DNA of 64,000 bases from Burkholderia sp. Bp8963 (GCF_003854275.1 NZ_QTQP01000009.1:1-64000); one strand, 5' to 3'; counted from the stretch's first letter, positions 17,646 through 28,443 are shown. Translations and numbers: made by a program. The notes: generated from the letters alone by a model not told the origin.

Positions 17646-17933
17646 TTACGCGTCGCGCTGCGCGAGCGCGTTCACGAGCAGTTCGGACAACAGGCCCGTC
17701 ATCCCGTTCGGGTGCTCGGCCGCGCGCACCTTCAGTTGCTCGACCAGCTCGGCATTGAGCTTGCACGCGAACGGCACGAGCCCTTGCTCCTGGTCGAGCT
17801 TGCGCTGCGCGCGGCGGTCGAGCGGGGCGGCCGCTTCGGAACCCTTGCCGAAGCGCGCGGAGCTCGACTGCTTCATCGCGTGCGTCAGCTTGAGCGCCTT
17901 GTTCTTTTCGAGATCGGTTTTCTTCATGGCCAT
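17646..17933 (-). CDS. Small ribbon-helix-helix-like protein
   Basis: This 95-residue basic protein has a lysine-rich N-terminal half. Its C-terminal segment GLVPFACKLNAELVEQLKVRAAEHPNGMTGLLSELLVNAL has the beta-helix-helix order of MetJ/Arc-type dimeric DNA-binding proteins. GGAGGTGCCGCG gives a good ribosome site for ATG 17933. It could be a regulator or an orphan antitoxin, but no toxin gene adjoins it. Fold assignment is by pattern only. Confidence 0.62.
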   Translation of the reverse strand: MAMKKTDLEKNKALKLTHAMKQSSSARFGKGSEAAAPLDRRAQRKLDQEQGLVPFACKLNAELVEQLKVRAAEHPNGMTGLLSELLVNALAQRDA

Positions 17934-18005
17934 CGCGGCACCTCCGGGAAAATGAAGCCGCGATTGTACGCATTTCGCCGGGCGGTGCGTGCGTGCCGGC
18001 TTTTG

Positions 18006-18923
18006 TTACGCGCCCTTCGTCGCTCCCTTCCTCGCGCCCCAGTTGCCGCCATGCGCTGCCGCCTGCGCGGCGGGCGAGCGTGCGAGGTAGTCGAGCGCCT
18101 GCTCGGTCGAGCCTTCGTGATGCGGGGTGTAGCTCGGCTTGAAGTAGCGCAGCGCCGCGCCGATCACCTTCCAGAACGACGGCAGGTGTCCGCGCCGCGA
18201 GCCTTGCCACCACGCCAGCGCGAACCCCGGGTAGCGGCCCGCGTCCGGATCGCGCCGGTACATGAACTTCGCGCCCTTCGTGATGTAGTAGAGCAGCAGC
18301 ACGATCACGAACGCCATGTGCAGGCAGCGCTCGGGATACGTGCCGCCCAGATGCCGGTAGATGTCGAACGCGACGGTGCGGTGCTCGACTTCCTCGGCGC
18401 CGTGCCAGCGCAGCAGGTCGACCATCGTCGGATCTGCGTGGCCTTCGTCGAGCCCGTGCGCGTTCAGCACCCAGTTGCCGAGGTAGCCGAAGAAATGCTC
18501 GAGCGACGCGATCACCGCGAGCTGCTGGCGCAGCCAGAAGCGCGTATGGCCGATCTTCAGGCCGAACGGCGCTTCGCCGAGCACGCGCGTAAACAGCCAG
18601 TTGAGCTTCTGCGTGAACGGCTTCGTGTCGATCCCGTGGCGGTCGTAGTAGTGCTTGAGCACGCCGCCGTGCGAGCGCGAATGCACGGCCTCCTGCCGCA
18701 GGAAGCCTTCGGCCTCGTCGCGCAGCCGCGCATCGGTGATCTGCGGCAGCGCCTTGTTGTACACGCGGCAGAACCACAGCTCGCCTTCCGGAAACAGCAG
18801 GTTCAGCGTATTGATGATGTGCGTGCTGCCCGGATCGTTCGGCACCCACGTGATCGGCGTGTCGCTGAAGTCGAACTTCACGTGGCGGGCTTTGATCGGG
18901 TGGTAGTCGGCGGTAGCGGTCAT
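18006..18923 (-). CDS. Predicted metal-dependent hydrolase (PF10118/COG3687)
   Basis: This 305-residue protein matches the predicted metal-dependent hydrolase family. It has VKFDFSDTPITWVPNDP near the N-terminus and a helical bundle with likely metal ligands in FLRQEAVHSRSHGG (residues 74-87), LEHFFGYLG and WHGAEEVEHRTVAFD (about 175-190). A hydrophobic stretch near 210-230 (MAFVIVLLLYYITKG) suggests membrane association. The reaction is unproven. It is the last gene of a leftward set with the EphD-like fusion and the M24 protein. Confidence 0.85.
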   Translation of the reverse strand: MTATADYHPIKARHVKFDFSDTPITWVPNDPGSTHIINTLNLLFPEGELWFCRVYNKALPQITDARLRDEAEGFLRQEAVHSRSHGGVLKHYYDRHGIDTKPFTQKLNWLFTRVLGEAPFGLKIGHTRFWLRQQLAVIASLEHFFGYLGNWVLNAHGLDEGHADPTMVDLLRWHGAEEVEHRTVAFDIYRHLGGTYPERCLHMAFVIVLLLYYITKGAKFMYRRDPDAGRYPGFALAWWQGSRRGHLPSFWKVIGAALRYFKPSYTPHHEGSTEQALDYLARSPAAQAAAHGGNWGARKGATKGA

Positions 18924-18987
18924 GTGTGTCTCCGTGTGCGGCGATGTGGTTGCGTATTGGCAGCGTTGTTGCGCCGTTGTTGCGCAG

Positions 18988-20775
18988 TCAATGCGATGCC
19001 ATGCTGACGCGGGCGATCATCCGGCCGAGCCACGGCATGAAGCGGCCGACGAAGCGCAGCGCGTGCGCTTCGGTGCCGACCGCGACGACCGGCCGGTTGC
19101 GCAGCACGCCGTCGACCATCGCCTGCGCGACGGTTTCGGGTTTCAGGCCGCGCATCTGGTAGAGCTTCGTCGCGCGTTTGCGCAGGCGCGCTTCGTCCTG
19201 CGCATTGGCGCCCGCGTATTGCGTCGACGCCATGATTCCGGTTTCCGCGAAGCCGGGGCACACGGCCGTCACGCCGATGCCCTTTTCGGCGAGCTCCGCA
19301 CGCATGCATTCGCTGAGCATCAGCACGGCGGCCTTGGTCGTCGCGTACGCGGGCAGGTCGCGCGACGGCCCGAATGCAGCCGCGGACGCGGTGTTGACGA
19401 TGTGGCCGCCGCTGCCGCGCGCGGCCATCTGCTGCGCGAACAGCCGCGAGCCGTGGATCACGCCCCACAGGTTCACGTGCAGGATCCGCTCCCAGTGCGC
19501 GGCGCTCGTGTCGAGCATGCCGCCCGCCATGCCGATGCCCGCGTTGTTGACCACAACGTCCGCGCCGCCGAGCGCGCTGCCGACCCAGTCGGCCAGCGCT
19601 TCCATCTCGTCGGCCGAGCCGACGTCGACGCGTCGCGCATGGGCCTGCGCGCCGATCAGCCGGACCAGCAGCGCGGTGCGCTCGGCGCTCGCCTGGTCGA
19701 TGTCGACCGCGACGATGGTCGCGCCTTCGCGTGCGAATGCGAGCGCCGCGCAGCGGCCGATCCCGCTGCCGGCACCGGTGACGACCGCGACCTTGCCGCT
19801 GAAGCGCCCGCTCGTCGCGCGGCGGCGCGCGTTCGCGAGCGCGGGCGGTTCCGTACCGCTTTCGACCGCGTCGATCAGCTGCTGCGCGAGGCCCGCGAAG
19901 CGCGCGGGATCGGCGAGCGGCAGCCAGTGCCCGGCGGCGACCTCGCGCCGGTAGTACTGCGGCACCCAGCGCGACAGGTCTTCGGACAGCGCCGGGCTCA
20001 CGTACTTGTCGCCGAGCGGCACGATCGTCTGCACGGGCGCGTGCGCGTAACGCTCGCGCGGTGTGAACACGCAGCGGATGAAGTTCGCGCGATAGAGGCG
20101 CACGCCACGCGCGCCGTCATCGGCCTGCGTCGCGCGCGGCGCGACCGGCGTCTTCTCGACGCGGCGCAGCAGCCCCGGCCACGCGCGGCCGAGCCACAGC
20201 CGCCAGTTGAGCTCGGGGATGAACGGCAGGTGAAACAGGTACACGTACCACGAGCGCACGAGCTGGCCGCCGAGCTTGCCGAGCGACGCGGGCGTCGGAT
20301 GCAGCACGCGTTCGCGCAGCCAGAAGCCGACGTGGTCGAGGCACGGGCCCGAGCACGACGTGTACGACGCGATCCGGCCGGCGAGCCGCGGCTCGGTGAC
20401 GAATTCCCAGCCCTGGATCGAGCCCCAGTCGTGCGCGATCAGATGGACGGGGCGGCCGGGGCAGAGCGCGTCGATCACCGCGATGAAGTCGTCGGTCAAC
20501 TTCGCGAGCCGGTAGTCGGCCGTGCGTGCGGGCGCGCCCGACAGCCCCGCGCCGCGCACGTCGTACGCGATCACGTAGTGCTGGCGCGCGAGCCGCGGCG
20601 CGACGTCCTGCCAGACGCTGCTGTTGTCCGGATAGCCGTGCACGAGCACGACGGGCGTGCGGGCCGGGTCGCCCCAGGCTCTGACCGCGAGCGTCAGGTC
20701 GCCGGACGCGACGGCGGTTTCGGTGAACACCGAATCGAACAGGGCCAGCGGCGCTTCGTCGGAAAGTGGCTGCAT
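18988..20775 (-). CDS. EphD-like alpha/beta-hydrolase-SDR fusion
   Basis: This 595-residue fusion has an N-terminal alpha/beta hydrolase (residues about 20-310) with HGYPDNSSVW, the epoxide-hydrolase nucleophile motif HDWGS near 116 and a catalytic histidine in AAGHWLPL. A C-terminal short-chain dehydrogenase follows (about 325-590) with TGAGSGIG, NNAG and PAYATTK. Mycobacterial EphD has the same order and length and acts on epoxidised or modified fatty acids. The two domains may act in sequence, opening an epoxide or ester and then oxidising the alcohol. It lies 64 bases before the metal-dependent hydrolase gene. Substrate unknown. Confidence 0.87.
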   Translation of the reverse strand: MQPLSDEAPLALFDSVFTETAVASGDLTLAVRAWGDPARTPVVLVHGYPDNSSVWQDVAPRLARQHYVIAYDVRGAGLSGAPARTADYRLAKLTDDFIAVIDALCPGRPVHLIAHDWGSIQGWEFVTEPRLAGRIASYTSCSGPCLDHVGFWLRERVLHPTPASLGKLGGQLVRSWYVYLFHLPFIPELNWRLWLGRAWPGLLRRVEKTPVAPRATQADDGARGVRLYRANFIRCVFTPRERYAHAPVQTIVPLGDKYVSPALSEDLSRWVPQYYRREVAAGHWLPLADPARFAGLAQQLIDAVESGTEPPALANARRRATSGRFSGKVAVVTGAGSGIGRCAALAFAREGATIVAVDIDQASAERTALLVRLIGAQAHARRVDVGSADEMEALADWVGSALGGADVVVNNAGIGMAGGMLDTSAAHWERILHVNLWGVIHGSRLFAQQMAARGSGGHIVNTASAAAFGPSRDLPAYATTKAAVLMLSECMRAELAEKGIGVTAVCPGFAETGIMASTQYAGANAQDEARLRKRATKLYQMRGLKPETVAQAMVDGVLRNRPVVAVGTEAHALRFVGRFMPWLGRMIARVSMASH

Positions 20776-20814
20776 CGTGTGTCCGTTCAGAAGGAGGGAG
20801 ATCCGCGCGGTGCG

Positions 20815-21711
20815 TCAGGCTGCTGCCTGCGCGTTCGCGACCGCCGGCGTGCAGTCAGCCTGGCGGCGTTGCCAGCGGCGCACGTGCGGCAGATCGTCGT
20901 CGAGCCAGTACGCGTCGTCGTCGGTGATCACGAGCAGCTCCTCGAACTTCGCGCCGACGCCCGCGAAGCCCAGGTGCGGCTCCACGGCCCACAGGCCCGG
21001 CACCGGCGCGTGCTCGGAGCGTCGGTCGATCGACCACAGCGGCGACCAGCCCTGCTGCTTCGCCGCGCGGCCCTGGTCGAGCAGCAGGTTGCGGGTCGCG
21101 TTCAGCCCGAAGCGCGCGACGAAGCGCGGCTTCGACAGCTTGTGGATCTTCGCGACGCGGTGCGCGAGCACCTTGAACGGATACGCCTTGTGGCGCGGCT
21201 CGACGCCCTGGCGGCGGCACAGCGCATCGACGGCCTGCGCGACTTCGGCCATCGGCCGGCGTTCCCGGACGAGCCGCACGATCAGCTCGCGGTGGTTCAT
21301 CAGGTCGTCCTGCAGTTGCTCGAGGATCGGGTTCTCGCCGAGGCAGTGCGCGTAGCCGACGTCGGCGACGACGCCGTCGAGCACCGGCGCGACGTCGAGG
21401 ATCACCGGCATGTCGGTCTCGAGCTGACGGTGGCTCGGGAAGAACGCGAGGTTGAAGCCGCCCATGTGCTTGAGGCCCGAGAAGCCTTCGAACGCGGTGC
21501 GGTCGCCGAACCACGCGAACGGCTTGTGCAGCCAGTCGTGCACGCCGTGGTCCTGCAGCCATTCGGTGAGCAGGCGCGCCGCTTCCTTCTCGGTGATGCC
21601 GGGGTAGAGCATGCCGCCGACGGTTTCCACGCAGCGGTAGGCGAGCTGCTGGACCGCGCGGAACTGTGCCAGCTCTTCCAGATGGACTTCGGGCAGCGGA
21701 TGGTCGGACAT
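20815..21711 (-). CDS. M24 (creatinase/aminopeptidase P-fold) protein
   Basis: This 298-residue pita-bread-fold protein has MPVILDVAPVLDGVVADVGY (residues about 95-115, two aspartate metal ligands) and a C-terminal WAVEPHLGFAGVGAKFEELLVIT with two glutamate ligands. Histidines include NHREL and PFKVLAHRV. Family members are proaline peptidases, creatinases or non-peptidase hydrolases. ATG 21711 (MSDHPLPEV) has AGGAGAC upstream. It is the first gene of the leftward operon with the EphD-like fusion, 39 bases before it, so the substrate may be a non-peptide compound. Confidence 0.82.
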   Translation of the reverse strand: MSDHPLPEVHLEELAQFRAVQQLAYRCVETVGGMLYPGITEKEAARLLTEWLQDHGVHDWLHKPFAWFGDRTAFEGFSGLKHMGGFNLAFFPSHRQLETDMPVILDVAPVLDGVVADVGYAHCLGENPILEQLQDDLMNHRELIVRLVRERRPMAEVAQAVDALCRRQGVEPRHKAYPFKVLAHRVAKIHKLSKPRFVARFGLNATRNLLLDQGRAAKQQGWSPLWSIDRRSEHAPVPGLWAVEPHLGFAGVGAKFEELLVITDDDAYWLDDDLPHVRRWQRRQADCTPAVANAQAAA

Positions 21712-22156
21712 GGTGCGGTGTCTCCTGTTGGCCAGCGTTGGCGCGTTAGCGCCTACGCGGGTTCCGTACAAAGTTCTGGAACGCTGACCCGGAACGCTTC
21801 CGCCCGGCGTCGCCGCCGCGGATTATTCAGTCAGCATTTAATGTGCCATTGAGTGATGTCATCATCATAGTCGGTTCCGCCGCACGCACCAGTGCTTCGG
21901 GATGAGGGCTTTTCCCAGTTTCGAGGGAATCCTCGGGAATGCGGATGTCGTTCCGGATCAGCTTGTTGTCGCACCCTGGCGGGTATTCGTCATATTTTTG
22001 AAATAATTTCGCCAGATCATGCACCGCCATTTCGGAGCCGCCGCCGGCTTCGCCCGGCGGCTGTATGTCGCCGGTCGCAGCGGGGCGCATCAAGCATCAA
22101 GCGCCGGGCGGGGGCGCGTCACCGAAACCGGATTCCCATTCCAACGGAGAGAGACC
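21712..22156. other. Divergent intergenic region
   Basis: This 445-base gap lies between the leftward M24 operon and the rightward HAD phosphatase gene. The middle (about 21830-22010) is AT-richer than its surroundings and likely holds both promoters. A minus-strand open frame here has genome-atypical codon use and is not called. Confidence 0.4.
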
Positions 22157-23434
22157 ATGCAACGCCGCAAGTTTCTGAACACCCTCGCTGCAGCCACCGC
22201 CGCAACGCCGCTGATGCTCAAGACGGGCATCGCCGACGCGAAGAACGCGACCACCCCGGACACGCTCGACCCGGGCCGCTGGTCGCCCGTCAACGCCGCG
22301 CGCCTGCAGGCCGTGCTCGACCAGTACGGCGTGAAGAGCAAGCGCTACGACGCGAACCGTCGCCCGTACGCGGTATTCGACTGGGACAACACGTGCATCA
22401 TGAACGACTGCGAAGAGGCGTTGCTGATGTACCAGATCAACAACCTGCAGTACAAGCTGACGCCGGACGAATTCGTCGGCGTGATGTGGAAGGACGTGCC
22501 GAAGGGCACGTTCATGAAGGACTACACGACGGTGGACGGCAAGCCGGTGTCGATGGAGGACCTCGCCGCCGACGTCGAATCCGACTACCGCTGGCTCTAC
22601 GCGAACTACAAGGGATTCGGCGGCGACAAGAGCCTCGACGAGATCCGCGAGACGGATCAGTTCAAGGATTTCCGCGCGAAGCTGTACTTCATGTACGACG
22701 CGATCTGCGACACGCATCCGCTCGAGATCGGCTACAAGTGGATCATCTACTTCTACAAGAACATGACGACCGCCGAGCTGCAGGCGATGGCCGAGGCGTC
22801 GAACAACCACGGCATCGGCGACGCGCTGCGCAAGGTGAAGTATGAAAGCCCGAAGACGCTGCCCGGCAAGGCTGGCGTCGTGGCCGACACGCATTTCCAC
22901 GGCATCCGCATTCACGAGGAAATCCGCGCGCTGATGCACACGCTGCGCGAGAACGGCATCGACGTGTACGTGAGCACCGCGTCGCTCGATGACGTCGTGC
23001 GCGTGTTCGCCGGCAATCCGAACTACGGCTACGGCGTGCCGCCCGCGAACGTGATCGGCCTGCGCCTCGACATGCAGGACGGCAAGTACACGAGCACCTA
23101 TCCGGCCGGCTGGCACTTCAACTGGGGCCCCGGCAAGACCGTCGGCATCCGCAACGTGCTGCAGGCGCAGAAGGGCTACGGCCCGGTGCTGGTGGCGGGC
23201 GACAGCGACGGCGACGCGTGGATGCTGCGCGACTTCAAGGACACGTCGGTCGGCGTGATCGTCAACCGGATGAAGAAGGGCGAGATCGGCGCGGACAGCA
23301 AGCTCGCGGCCGAGCAGATCGGCAACGCGAACGCGCGCTTCATCCTGCAGGGCCGCGACGAGCACACGGGGCTGATGATCCCGGACGAGAAGTCGATCAA
23401 GTACGGCAAGACGGAGCGCAAGCTGCTGGCGTGA
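22157..23434 (+). CDS. Exported HAD-family phosphatase, phosphorylcholine phosphatase-like
   Basis: This 425-residue enzyme has a twin-arginine-like leader (QRRKFL, then LAAATAATPLMLKTGIADA), so Tat export is likely. HAD motif I is FDWDNTC near residue 75, motif II is VSTASLDD near 275, and GDSDGDAWM near 352 supplies the acidic motif IV. The NDCEEALLMYQINNLQY cap region recalls Pseudomonas phosphorylcholine phosphatase PchP, although this protein is longer. It probably releases phosphate from small organic phosphates in the periplasm. It converges with the slipin gene, 16 bases apart. Substrate inferred. Confidence 0.83.
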   Translation: MQRRKFLNTLAAATAATPLMLKTGIADAKNATTPDTLDPGRWSPVNAARLQAVLDQYGVKSKRYDANRRPYAVFDWDNTCIMNDCEEALLMYQINNLQYKLTPDEFVGVMWKDVPKGTFMKDYTTVDGKPVSMEDLAADVESDYRWLYANYKGFGGDKSLDEIRETDQFKDFRAKLYFMYDAICDTHPLEIGYKWIIYFYKNMTTAELQAMAEASNNHGIGDALRKVKYESPKTLPGKAGVVADTHFHGIRIHEEIRALMHTLRENGIDVYVSTASLDDVVRVFAGNPNYGYGVPPANVIGLRLDMQDGKYTSTYPAGWHFNWGPGKTVGIRNVLQAQKGYGPVLVAGDSDGDAWMLRDFKDTSVGVIVNRMKKGEIGADSKLAAEQIGNANARFILQGRDEHTGLMIPDEKSIKYGKTERKLLA

Positions 23435-23450
23435 TGCATCGTAGCCACGC

Positions 23451-24224
23451 TCAACGGTCGCGCGGCGGGCCGAAGCGGTCGAGCACCGCTGTCAGCAGGT
23501 CGACCGGCAGCGGAAACACGATCGTCGAGTTCTTGTCGGCAGCGATCGTCGTCAGCGTCTGCAGATAGCGCAGCTGCATCGCCTGCGGCTGCTGCGCGAG
23601 CCGTTGCGCCGCTTGCAGCAGCTTCTCCGACGCCTGCAGCTCGCCTTCCGCGTGGATCACCTTCGCGCGCCGCTCGCGTTCGGCTTCCGCCTGCCGCGCG
23701 ATCGCGCGCACCATCGTCTCGTTCAGGTCGACGTGCTTGATCTCGACCGTCGACACCTTGATGCCCCACGCGTCGGTCTGCGCGTCGAGCGTTTTCTGGA
23801 TATCGGCGTTCAGTTGCTCGCGTTCGGCGAGCAGCGCGTCCAGCTCGTGCTTGCCGAGCACCGCGCGCAGCGTGGTCTGCGCGAGCTGGCTCGTCGCCTC
23901 GAAGAAGCGCGCGACCTGGATCACGGCCTTCTCCGGATCGACGACGCGGAAATACACGACCGCATTCACCTTCACCGACACGTTGTCGCGCGTGATCACG
24001 TCCTGCGCGGGCACGTCGAACACGACGGTGCGCAGGTCGATCCGCACGACCTGCTGGACGATCGGGATGATCAGCACGAGGCCCGGGCCCTTGACCTTCC
24101 AGAAACGCCCGAGCATGAACACGACGCCGCGCTCGTATTCGCGAAAGATACGGATCGACGACGCGACGAGCAGCACCGCGAAGACGATCAGGAGGCTGCT
24201 GAAGCCGAACGTGTAGCCGATCAT
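23451..24224 (-). CDS. Slipin (SPFH/stomatin) membrane protein
   Basis: This 257-residue SPFH protein has one N-terminal membrane segment ([17 protein letters not shown]) and the stomatin core [28 protein letters not shown] Band-7 region follows with [24 protein letters not shown] and a helical C-terminus rich in Ala and Glu ([21 protein letters not shown]). It likely oligomerises in membrane microdomains. It follows the NfeD protease gene by 33 bases, the classic stomatin operon pair, and is probably a substrate or regulator of it. Confidence 0.93.
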   Translation of the reverse strand: MIGYTFGFSSLLIVFAVLLVASSIRIFREYERGVVFMLGRFWKVKGPGLVLIIPIVQQVVRIDLRTVVFDVPAQDVITRDNVSVKVNAVVYFRVVDPEKAVIQVARFFEATSQLAQTTLRAVLGKHELDALLAEREQLNADIQKTLDAQTDAWGIKVSTVEIKHVDLNETMVRAIARQAEAERERRAKVIHAEGELQASEKLLQAAQRLAQQPQAMQLRYLQTLTTIAADKNSTIVFPLPVDLLTAVLDRFGPPRDR

Positions 24225-24257
24225 GGTTGTTCTCCTTTGTTGTGCCGAGCTGGCGCT

Positions 24258-25841
24258 TCAGCGTTTGCCCGGATCCCATGCTTCGCGGCCGGCCGGCGTT
24301 GGCGCATCAGCGCCTGCTCCGGTCCCTTGCGGGGCAGCCGGCGTGTCATAAAGCGGGGCGACGGTGAGCATCAGCCCGTGACGGCCCGTGACGCGCACCC
24401 TGCAGCCCGCGGCGAGCGGCGCATTGCACGCGACGCGCCAGCGCTCGCCGTGCACGCGCGCCCAGCCGGCGGCGGACGGCGCCGGGCCGGCGGCTGTCTG
24501 CGGCTGGTCGGGCCGCAAGCCGTCGTCGAGCACTTCGCCGATGCTGCCGACGATCGCTTCGGCGCCGCTCACGACCGGCCGGTGCCGCGCGCGCAGCGCC
24601 ACGGTCGACACGCCCGCGACGAGCAGCCCGCCGCCGAGCGCGAGGCTCGTGATCACCTGCCACGGAATGCCGTAGCCCGGCACGTCGGTATCGATCAGCA
24701 TCAGCGCACCGATCGAGAACGACGCGATGCCGCCGAAGCCGAGCACGCCGAAGGTCGGCAGGAACGCCTCGGCGATCAGGCACGCGAGCCCGACCAGCAC
24801 CAGCGCGAGGCCGGCATAGTTGACCGGCAGAAGCTGCATCGCGAACAGGCCGATCAGCAGGCAGATCGTGCCGACCACGCCCGGCAGCACGAAGCCCGGG
24901 TTCGCGAATTCGAAGAACAGGCCGTAGATGCCGATCGTCAGCAGGATCAGCGCGACGTTCGGATCGGTGATGATCGCGAGGAAGCGGCTGCGCCAGTCCG
25001 GCTCGACGACGAGGAGCGGCGCCTGCGCGGTCGCGAGCTTGTGCGCGCCGGCCGTGGTCGATACGGTGCGGCCGTCGACCTGCCGTGCGAGGTCGGCCGC
25101 ATCCTGCGCGACCAGGTCGACGACGTGTTGCGTGCGCGCTTCCTCGGCGGACAGGCTCACCGCTTCGCGCACCGCGCGCTCGCCCCATGCGGCGTTGCGC
25201 CCGCGCAGTTGCGCGAGGCCGCGGATGTACGCGGACGCGTCCTGCATCGCCTTGCGGATTTCGGTCGACGCGGTGTCGCTCGGCAACACGCTCGACGCGG
25301 CCGATGCGCCGGATGGCGAAGGCGGGCTGCCGCCCGGCGCGCTGCCGCCGATACCGATCTGCACCGGCGACGCCGCGCCGAGGTTGGTGCCCGGCGCCAT
25401 CGCCGCGATGTGGCTCGCGTAGACGATATAGGTGCCCGCGCTCGCCGCGCGCGCGCCGCTCGGGCCGACGAACGCGGCGACCGGCACCGGCGAGCCGAGG
25501 ATCGCCTTGATGATCTGCCGCATCGACGAGTCGAGGCCGCCCGGCGTGTCGAGCTGCAGGATCGCGAGCGGCGCATGCTCGCTCTCCGCGCGTTTCAGCG
25601 AACGGACGATGAAATCGGCACTGGCCGGCCCGATCGCGCCGCTGATCGGAATCACGACGACGGGCGGCTTGGGCTTGGCAGAGGGGGCAGCGGCAGGCGG
25701 CGCGGCGGCGGCCGCGGCCGCGCACACGACGAGCAGCGCCGCAAACAGGGCGGCGCGAGCGATCCGCGCGGACAACGGGTGGTGCGCGTGATGGTCCGGC
25801 GCGTCGGGAGCCGGGAACGGCGATGGACGATGAAAGCGCAT
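24258..25841 (-). CDS. NfeD1-type membrane serine protease
   Basis: This 527-residue protein starts with a signal or anchor sequence (about residues 25-48). A ClpP-like serine protease domain (60-245) carries the nucleophile region FVGPSGARAASAGTYI and YASHIAAMAPGTNLGAASPV. Four to five membrane segments follow (about 290-420), then a C-terminal OB-fold NfeD domain. Homologues cleave stomatins. It is the full-length NfeD1b form rather than the short form. It is co-transcribed with slipin downstream. Confidence 0.9.
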   Translation of the reverse strand: MRFHRPSPFPAPDAPDHHAHHPLSARIARAALFAALLVVCAAAAAAAPPAAAPSAKPKPPVVVIPISGAIGPASADFIVRSLKRAESEHAPLAILQLDTPGGLDSSMRQIIKAILGSPVPVAAFVGPSGARAASAGTYIVYASHIAAMAPGTNLGAASPVQIGIGGSAPGGSPPSPSGASAASSVLPSDTASTEIRKAMQDASAYIRGLAQLRGRNAAWGERAVREAVSLSAEEARTQHVVDLVAQDAADLARQVDGRTVSTTAGAHKLATAQAPLLVVEPDWRSRFLAIITDPNVALILLTIGIYGLFFEFANPGFVLPGVVGTICLLIGLFAMQLLPVNYAGLALVLVGLACLIAEAFLPTFGVLGFGGIASFSIGALMLIDTDVPGYGIPWQVITSLALGGGLLVAGVSTVALRARHRPVVSGAEAIVGSIGEVLDDGLRPDQPQTAAGPAPSAAGWARVHGERWRVACNAPLAAGCRVRVTGRHGLMLTVAPLYDTPAAPQGTGAGADAPTPAGREAWDPGKR

Positions 25842-25906
25842 CGGGACGTCCGGGCGCCGCGTGGATGCGCGCTGTCCGGCCCGCAGGAAGGGCGCTAGCC
25901 CGATGT

Positions 25907-26980
25907 TTAAAGATTAGGCGGTTTCTGCGGAAACGGCGATCCGGTACGGGTTTGCAGCACCTCGTCGCGAAACTCGGCCGGGCTGCGGCCGCTCCACTTG
26001 CGGAACGCGCGGTAGAACGCGCTCGGCTCCGCGAAGCCGGCCGCCGCGGCGACGTCGGCGATCGTGCGCGACGGATCGGCGAGCGCCTCGAACGCGAGAT
26101 CGCGGCGCAGCGTGTCCTTGATCGACTGGTACGCGTGGCCTTCCTGATGCAGCTTGCGGCGCAGCGTCGCCTCGGCCACGTGCAGCCGCGCGGCCATGCC
26201 CGACGCACCGGGCCACGCGGCGGGCGGCATGCCGCGCAGCACCGTGCGCACGCGCTGCGCGAGCGCGTTCGGGTTGCGGTACTTGACGATGAAGCTGGCC
26301 GGCGCGTTGCGCAGGAACGTCTTCAGCGTCTTCGCGTTCTGCACGACCGGCAGCGTCGCGAATTCGGGATCGAAATCGACATACGAATCGAGCTGGTTGA
26401 AGCGCATGTCGTCGCAGAACATCGACGGGTATTCGTGCTCGGCAGGCGGCGTGTCGCAGCGGAAGCTCGCGTGCAGGAGCGGGATGCGCCGGCCGATCAG
26501 CCAGCAGGTAAGCCCGTAGACGATGATGAAATAGGTCGCGTACGTGAACATCGCGGGCGTCGCGCCGTTGTTGCGGTGCACGAAGCGCAGCCGCACGCGC
26601 TGCGGATTCGCGTCGAGCTCCGCGTGCAGGTCGTCGAGCACACAGTGCATGAAATTCACCGCACGTGCCATCGCGTGCAGCCCGTCGCGCGCGGTGAGCG
26701 CCGCCTGGCTCATCGCGATGAAGCTGCCGCTGCGCATCGGGTGGCGGTCCTGGCCGAAGAATTCGTCGTCGAGCGTCCGCGCGATCGCGTTCCACAGCGC
26801 GCCGTACTGCTGCGCGGACACCCGCGCGCGCGGCTGCTCGAGCAGCGCGGGCGCGATGCCGGCCTGGGCGAGCAGCGGCTCGGCGGCGACGCCGTGCCGC
26901 GTCGCGAGCGCGACACTGTATGCGACGAGGCTGATCGCGATGGTTCCCTTTTCTTTGGCTCCCTTCTCTTCCTGCTTCAT
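25907..26980 (-). CDS. AraC-family regulator divergent to the valine catabolic operon
   Basis: This 357-residue regulator has an N-terminal Arabinose_bd-type sensor (MRSGSFIAMSQAALTARDGLHAMARAVNFM and FYLxx-like central region). The C-terminal double helix-turn-helix is AARLHVAEATLRRKLHQEG and IADVAAAAGFAEPSAFYRAFRKWSGRSPAEFR. ATG 26980 (MKQEEKG) was preferred to the ATG at 27046. It is transcribed away from the acyl-CoA dehydrogenase gene with 137 bases between. By analogy with MmsR it is the likely activator of the operon, sensing a valine or isobutyrate metabolite. That role is inferred. Confidence 0.88.
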   Translation of the reverse strand: MKQEEKGAKEKGTIAISLVAYSVALATRHGVAAEPLLAQAGIAPALLEQPRARVSAQQYGALWNAIARTLDDEFFGQDRHPMRSGSFIAMSQAALTARDGLHAMARAVNFMHCVLDDLHAELDANPQRVRLRFVHRNNGATPAMFTYATYFIIVYGLTCWLIGRRIPLLHASFRCDTPPAEHEYPSMFCDDMRFNQLDSYVDFDPEFATLPVVQNAKTLKTFLRNAPASFIVKYRNPNALAQRVRTVLRGMPPAAWPGASGMAARLHVAEATLRRKLHQEGHAYQSIKDTLRRDLAFEALADPSRTIADVAAAAGFAEPSAFYRAFRKWSGRSPAEFRDEVLQTRTGSPFPQKPPNL

Positions 26981-27018
26981 CGGCGGTGTGCTATGGCAAA
27001 AACGCTCAGTGTAATTGA

Positions 27019-28251
<1,233 letters not shown>

Positions 28252-28339
28252 GCCGCGACGGTTGCCACGGCAGCAGGCAATGGGCACGAGGGCAGCGCGG
28301 CGAACGCGGCACGCAACGACGTGACCGTGCGCCGTACGA

Positions 28340-28430
28340 CATGGAACCGGAGCAAGCGCTAAAGCGCTAACTCTGATCGACCGCGAAGCATGGGGCCGGA
28401 GTAAGCGCTGAAGCGCTAACTCCGGCCGAC
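28340..28430. repeat. Two 42-bp direct repeats with self-pairing cores
   Basis: Copies at 28340-28381 and 28389-28430 share the order CATG-N2-CCGGAG-N-AAGCGCT-N-AAGCGCTAACTC, followed by a GAC end. Each holds two AGCGCT palindromes. The second copy can close GCCGGAGT with ACTCCGGC. It lies immediately before the ribosome site of the acyl-CoA synthetase, between two genes of the operon. Confidence 0.8.
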
Positions 28431-28443
28431 AGGAGACATGACG

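Noticed and set aside
18922-21852. A 976-codon plus-strand open frame over the EphD-like operon
   Set aside because: It is a shadow of three recognised minus-strand genes and has no domain of its own.
21827-22093. An 88-codon minus-strand open frame upstream of the HAD phosphatase
   Set aside because: Its codon use has low GC3, unlike genes around it, and it has no ribosome site or recognised domain.
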